DNA from: Chrysomallon squamiferum
Taxonomy: Eukaryota > Mollusca > Gastropoda > Neomphalida > Peltospiridae
Reading direction: 5' to 3'
Assembly: GCA_012295275.1 (NCBI GenBank)
Contig: CM022677.1
Coordinates: forward strand, 20,571,541 to 20,599,040
Length of the DNA stretch: 27,500 bases
Below, piece after piece: positions 1-27,500 of the stretch (positions are counted from its first letter, which is position 1; each line of letters begins with the position of its first letter). Under the pieces are notes generated by a model that saw nothing but the letters and a program-made list of their open reading frames with translations, was not told the origin of the DNA and made no database searches. Both the position numbers and the translations under genes were made by a program.

Positions 1-12
1 CCAAAGTGAAAG
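1..12 (+). other. 3' end of the 5' leader exon, copy 1
   Basis: The first 12 bases match the end of the copy 2 leader exon at 15480-15491 and are followed by a GTGAGC donor (13-18). The exon is non-coding and most of it lies upstream of the window. Intron 1 then runs to the acceptor just before 1429. Confidence 0.55.
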
Positions 13-1428
13 GTGAGCAACTCTTCATGCATATAAATAATCAATAACGAATTTATCTACAACCGAAAGGAAATTTCTAAGTTTTGTGAATGATTATCAT
101 TCCTTAAGTGGACTTCTGTACACATACTGATTTTAGTGTTTGGCATTCTCTATTATTGCGATTTTTCTTCGATGCCTTCTCTCAGTTATTTTCGTTTACA
201 CTGGCTGGGTATTCCAGTTCCATAGTTTCGAAACCTAGTTAGAGTTTCTGTTATGAAAAACATTGTTATCATTGTGCACTATTGGAAAATAAAACTATTA
301 TATACATTTCTTGAGTGTCTGTTCTGTTCTTGAAAGATGTTAGATTGTAAGCACCAACACAGATGTACGCACAAACACACACTTATTCATATACATAACA
401 TATGTACACAAAAAGCTATGTGCAGAGGAGATTATGTGAGAAACATATGAACACAAGACAGTTATGATTGATGATAAATAAATAAAGAAGAAAAGGTCTA
501 AAAATACAAAATATAAAAATAAATAAATAAACGATCAAAAAAATGGACAGATATGTTTTGAGTATTAGGCAAATAAATGGCATTAATTAATAAGAAAGCT
601 GACTACTATTTAATATATACTAATATTACCGTTAACTGTATATATAATTAGCTATTTAAGTAATTATATAAAAAATAATATTTTACAATTTTGTCTGAAT
701 GTTATTTGAAATATGTTGTGTAACCGATAGTTTCGAAATCTTAACATTATATGACGTCATTCATGGCGATGAGAAAAATTAGAATGATAAAATGAGGTAC
801 TGTAGTTTGTTATTTTATTTTTTTGGTATTAATTAATATTTTTGTAACTGTAAATATGTAACTATTAGATATTTTATAAAAAAACCACTTTTCTCTGTTT
901 CCTTCTTTTTTGTTTTATAGCTTTCAAATCTTAAAGGTTTTAAATGTTCGGCTTTAACTTACGTCATGATATATTCAATCGGCGTTATAATTAGTTTTGT
1001 TCCAGCTATTTGATTTTTCTATTCAAGATGAGACTAGCATCTTTCTTCTAAAAAAAACCACAACAAAACAAAGCAAAACAAAACAAACAAACAAACAAAA
1101 AAAAAAAACACCGTCAGAAATATTCAGACGTTAGGGAATAGGAGAATAGCAAAAAAAATACTTTTTTTTTTTCAGTTTCTCAATGAAGTTCTTTAAGGTA
1201 AAATAATAATTTGTTCATGAGGATATGATGATGATGATAATACATAATCTAAAAGATTACAAAGTAAAAATTAATTAGATCATCAAAGTGTTTCTTAAAA
1301 TTTTTCCCATGAATCATGATGTGGTTTCGTACATAAGCAAGGAGATCTAAGTATCTTCTCCAAATGTGTTAATTACTTCTTTTTTATTCTTTTTTTGTAG
1401 TATTCATTTATTTATCTTTTATTTCTAG
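13..1428 (+). other. Intron 1 of copy 1 (5' UTR intron)
   Basis: It runs from a GTGAGC donor to a TTTATTTCTAG acceptor. The sequence is AT-rich and non-coding, with A-rich stretches near 1050-1110 and GATGAT runs near 1226. It is closely matched by 15492-17674 in copy 2, apart from insertions there, so it belongs to the duplicated unit. I see no gene on either strand. Confidence 0.6.
752..759 (+). promoter_or_regulatory. CRE-like palindrome in intron 1, copy 1
   Basis: TGACGTCA is the full ATF/CREB-type palindrome. It is retained at 16230-16237 in copy 2 although the bases just upstream differ by an indel. A related TTACGTCA lies at 959-966 and is also kept in copy 2 (16445-16452). An intronic enhancer role is inference; an 8-mer alone is weak evidence. 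Confidence 0.25.
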
Positions 1429-1473
1429 ATACTGTAAAACAGAAGTGATTCGAATCAATTTTAAAACAACATC

Positions 1474-14919
<13,446 letters not shown>

Positions 14920-15447
14920 ATATTTAGCTTTCTCTACATGTGACCGTGTTTCATTAGAGCGACATTTCGCTAGATGATTTATAAAGCTTTTTTCAAGTTA
15001 CATTGTTATAAATCAATTTATTTGCCTTTTCTCTCGACTTTGTTAGTTTTATTATAATTATTATTTGTTTTTAATGAACTAAAATTCATTATTCGCTAAT
15101 CTGGCTGAAATAAGAATTCTTGCTATTTTGCTTTTATTATTACTAGCAAAACAATCGTTTTTGTTTTCTTTTGAGTCGTTTGATAGTTTTTGGAACTTAC
15201 AGATGAGGATCTACACGTAAATTCCTATACTTGAATAATTTCCGTTCAGTGATTGCTCTTGGTTTTCTTGACATATTTCGGTAATTGTACAAAGGGTCCG
15301 AGCTGTACTGGCTTTACTGGTGTCTATTTCCTAAACGTCGTGCAGTGATGGGAAGCACTACATAATTCTATGCACAATACAGCTGTCCTACATTGAACTG
15401 TACTGGTCATTGACTCACTTTGTTTAAATTTATCCCAGTGTCAGCTC
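14920..15447 (+). other. 3' UTR of copy 1 and intergenic region
   Basis: About 530 bp separate the copy 1 stop from the copy 2 leader exon. I find no AATAAA or ATTAAA; TATAAA variants occur near 14981 and 15006. No ORF or repeat of note is present. Confidence 0.6.
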
Positions 15448-15451
15448 ATTC
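15423..15451 (+). promoter_or_regulatory. Possible core promoter of copy 2
   Basis: A TATA-like TTTAAATTTAT at 15423-15433 lies about 25 nt before TCATTC (15446-15451), which fits the TCAKTY initiator pattern. A leader starting near 15448 would be about 44 nt long. Weak motifs; inferred from spacing and the downstream leader donor. Confidence 0.25.
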
Positions 15452-15491
15452 TAACGTGAAGAGATGTCCTTCAGGTAAACCAAAGTGAAAG
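15448..15491 (+). other. 5' leader exon of copy 2 (approximate start)
   Basis: Its end is placed at the GTGAGC donor shared with copy 1 (15492). A second donor, CAG|GTAAAC, lies at 15475. ATG at 15464 opens a four-codon upstream ORF closed by TAA at 15476-15478 if the later donor is used. The start is a guess from the promoter motif. Confidence 0.4.
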
Positions 15492-16229
15492 GTGAGCAAC
15501 TCTTCATGCATATAAATGATCAATAACGAGTTTATCTACAACCGAAAGGAAATTTCTAAGTTTTGTGAATGATTATCATTCCTTAAGTGGACTTCTGTAC
15601 ACATACTGATTTTAGTGTTTGGCATTCGCTATTATTGCGATTTTTCTTCGATGCCTTCTCTCAGTTATTTTCGTTTACACTGGCTGGGTATTCCAGTTCC
15701 ATAGTTTCGAAACCTAGTTAGAGTTTCTGTTATGAAAAACATTGTTATCATTGTGCACTATTGGAAAATAAAACTATTATATACATTTCTTGAGTGTCTG
15801 TTCTGTTCTTGAAAGATGTTAGATTGTAAGCACCAACACACATGTACACACCAACACACACTTATTCATATACATAACATATGTACACAAAAAGCTATGT
15901 GAAGAGGAGATTATGTGAGAAACATATGAACACAAGACAGTTATGGTTGATGATAAATATATAAATAAATAAATAAATAAACAAGAAAAGGTATAAAAAT
16001 ACAAAATATAAAAATAAATAAATAAACGATCAAAGAAATGGACAAATATGTTTTGAGTATTAGGCAAATAAATGGCATTAATTAATAAGAAAGCTGACTA
16101 CTATTTAATGTATACTAATATTACCATTAACTGTATATATAATTAGCTATTTAAGTAATTATATAAAAAATAATATTTTACAATTTTGTCTGAATGTTAT
16201 TTGAAATATGTTGTGTAACCGATATTATA

Positions 16230-16237
16230 TGACGTCA
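16230..16237 (+). promoter_or_regulatory. CRE-like palindrome in intron 1, copy 2
   Basis: TGACGTCA, equivalent to 752-759. The sequence just before it has lost about 16 bases relative to copy 1, yet the palindrome is intact. Confidence 0.25.
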
Positions 16238-16636
16238 TTCATGGCGATGAGAAAAATTAGAATGATAAAATAAGGTACTGTAGTTTGTTATTTTATTTTT
16301 TGGTATTAATTAATATTTTTTGTAATAAAAAATATGTAACTGTTAGTTATTTTATAAAAAAAAAAAAACAACACTTTTCTCTGTTTCCTTCTTTTTTGTT
16401 TTATAGCTTTCAAATCTTAAACGTTTTAAATGTTCGGCTTTAACTTACGTCATGATGTATTCAATCGGCGTTATAATTAGTTTTGTTCCAGCTATTTGTT
16501 TTTTCTATTCAAGATGAGACTAGCCTCTTTCTTCTAAAAAAAAAACAAAAAAAAAAACAAAACAAAACAAACAAAAAAAAAAAACACCATCAGAAATAAT
16601 CAGACGTTAGGGAATAGGAGAATAGCAAAAAAAAAA

Positions 16637-16686
16637 AAATAATAATAAAAAAAAAAAAAATAAATTACAGTAGTACTGAATAGTGA

Positions 16687-16743
<57 letters not shown>

Positions 16744-16974
16744 ATGGAGAATAAAGAATTCTCTCTGCTTTCAATTAACAATGGAAGCGAAACGAGATGT
16801 AGGAATTATAGGCTGTTTTTCAAGTATGGATAGAAATTAACTTTCGTGACCTTCACCTTGGCGAGATGGATTGGGCGACATCGCCGGAAACCTCGATGAA
16901 GATAAAAAATAAACTAATAATAAATAAAGAATGGAAATAAAAAATAAAATAATTAAAACAATTATAAATATGTG

Positions 16975-17067
<93 letters not shown>

Positions 17068-17370
17068 GCAGGACAAGTAGATAGTATAATAAATAAATAA
17101 ATAAATAAATAAATAAAAAAAATGGATAAAAGGTGTAAGAAAAAAAAAAAAAAAAGAAGAAGAAATGAATAAGACTGGAAATTTAATATTATTTCACAAA
17201 AGTTCTTTAATCTCACCAATGCCGTTTAATGTTGTTCTCAATGACTGTCATGCATTTTAAGTAACAACAACAACAACAACCACAACAACACTAATAATAA
17301 TAATAATGATATATATTAGTGATCAAAACTCTCGATTCTGTCTGGTATTAATTAGTACGCATGTTGTTTA
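16637..17370. other. Copy 2-specific insertion in intron 1
   Basis: Copy 1 joins directly across this position (about 1156-1170). The extra roughly 0.73 kb holds (TAA)n at about 16689-16740 and 16977-17066, AAAT repeats at about 17085-17115, and a non-repetitive part at 16741-16910 with a GC-richer hairpin, GGCGA-CA-TCGCC, at 16874-16885. It could be a short mobile element with A/T-rich ends; I see no terminal repeats or recognisable polymerase promoter. Poly-isoleucine and poly-leucine minus-strand frames are artefacts. Confidence 0.6.
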
Positions 17371-17719
17371 TTTTTCAGTTTCTCTATGAACTTCTTTAAG
17401 GTAAAATAATAATTTGTTATAAAAATAAAAGTGTATACTTCCTCATCTTGATCATGAGGATATGATAATGATGATAATACATAATCTAAAAGATTACAAA
17501 GTAAAAATTAATTAGATCATCAAAGTGTTTCTTAACATTTTTCCCATGAATCATGATGTGGTTTCGTACATAAGCCAGGAGATCTAAGTATCTTCTGCAA
17601 ATGTGTTAATTACCTCTTTTTTTTTTTTCTTTTTTTTTTTTTTTAGGATTCATTTATTTATCTTTTATTTCTAGATGCTGTAAAACAGAAGTGATTCAAT
17701 TCAATTTTAAAACAACATC

Positions 17720-27171
<9,452 letters not shown>

Positions 27172-27500
27172 GTAATATTTTACAGTTAGAAAACAAAACA
27201 CCACAATTCATTAAGTTTTATCTTTTATCTGTGTGCGGTTTTACATTCTAACGGTTGTACGAAAATCAACAACAACAACAAGAACAACAAAAAAACAACA
27301 AAAAAATCCCAAATATACGAAGACAAAAAAATGAGTAAATAACATTCAATTCACTTGTTGTTGTTTTTTTTTTTGTTTTTTATTTGTTTAGTAATTAATT
27401 AATTAATTAATTTATTTATATTTTATTCGTTTATTCTTTGTTTCTTTGCTTCCTGCTTTCTTTTTTTCATTATTTGCTTTTGCAGTGGTTTATAGGCTAA
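27172..27500 (+). other. Intron after stalk exon A2, copy 2 (cut by window end)
   Basis: AT-rich intron matching 10810-11105, with CAA/AAC repeats near 27268-27305 and TTAA repeats near 27391-27411. No coding signal. Confidence 0.5.

Noticed and set aside
16837-17219. Poly-Ile and poly-Leu minus-strand frames
   Set aside because: They are (TAA)n repeat translations, not membrane proteins.

Overview
This is a eukaryotic genomic window. It is AT-rich, has long introns and is packed with microsatellites (TC/GA, TA, GT, TTA, TTTA, GATA/CTAT). No bacterial gene organisation, tRNA, rRNA or CRISPR array is visible. The style suggests an invertebrate, most likely a mollusc and perhaps a cephalopod such as an octopus. 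That placement is inference from repeat texture and gene type, not proof.

The window holds two head-to-tail copies, about 15.5-16.4 kb apart, of one multi-exon plus-strand gene for a single-pass membrane receptor. Copy 1 (1-14919) is complete except for the upstream part of its 5' leader exon. My splice model has 22 coding exons and 1061 codons plus a stop. Copy 2 (leader exon about 15448-15491, coding from 17720) runs off the right edge after 14 coding exons.

Predicted product, in order: a signal peptide; a cysteine-capped leucine-rich repeat (LRR) domain of about 12-13 repeats in one 1429-nt exon; a 30-nt microexon encoding a polybasic R-x-K-R (furin-type) site; six thrombospondin type 1 (TSP1) domains, one per exon, with 5-15 residue linker microexons; a stalk from a run of 21-36 nt microexons; a transmembrane helix; and a 40-residue cytoplasmic tail with YGVM and NPAF motifs. 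All coding junctions up to the transmembrane exon are phase 1, so any internal exon can be skipped, lost or duplicated without a frameshift.

Layout: 1-1428 leader donor and intron 1; 1429-2902 LRR exon; 3670-3699 furin microexon; 4212-9179 six TSP1 exons with linkers; 9587-14090 stalk microexons; 14341-14919 transmembrane and tail exons; 14920-15447 short intergenic region with no canonical AATAAA; 15448-17674 copy 2 leader and intron 1, with an insertion of about 0.73 kb; 17675-19148 LRR exon; 19643-25546 furin microexon, TSP1 exons and linkers, with an extra segment of about 0.67 kb near 22697-23366; 25952-27171 first stalk microexons.

The most interesting signal is a mosaic of divergence between the copies. 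The LRR exon and many introns are nearly identical. The TSP1 exons and several microexons differ much more, mostly at amino-acid-changing positions, and are more divergent than the introns beside them. Together with the modular phase-1 design, the internal microexon duplications and the conserved cleavage site, this looks like a diversifying recognition receptor family (immune or allorecognition-like). That function is inference.
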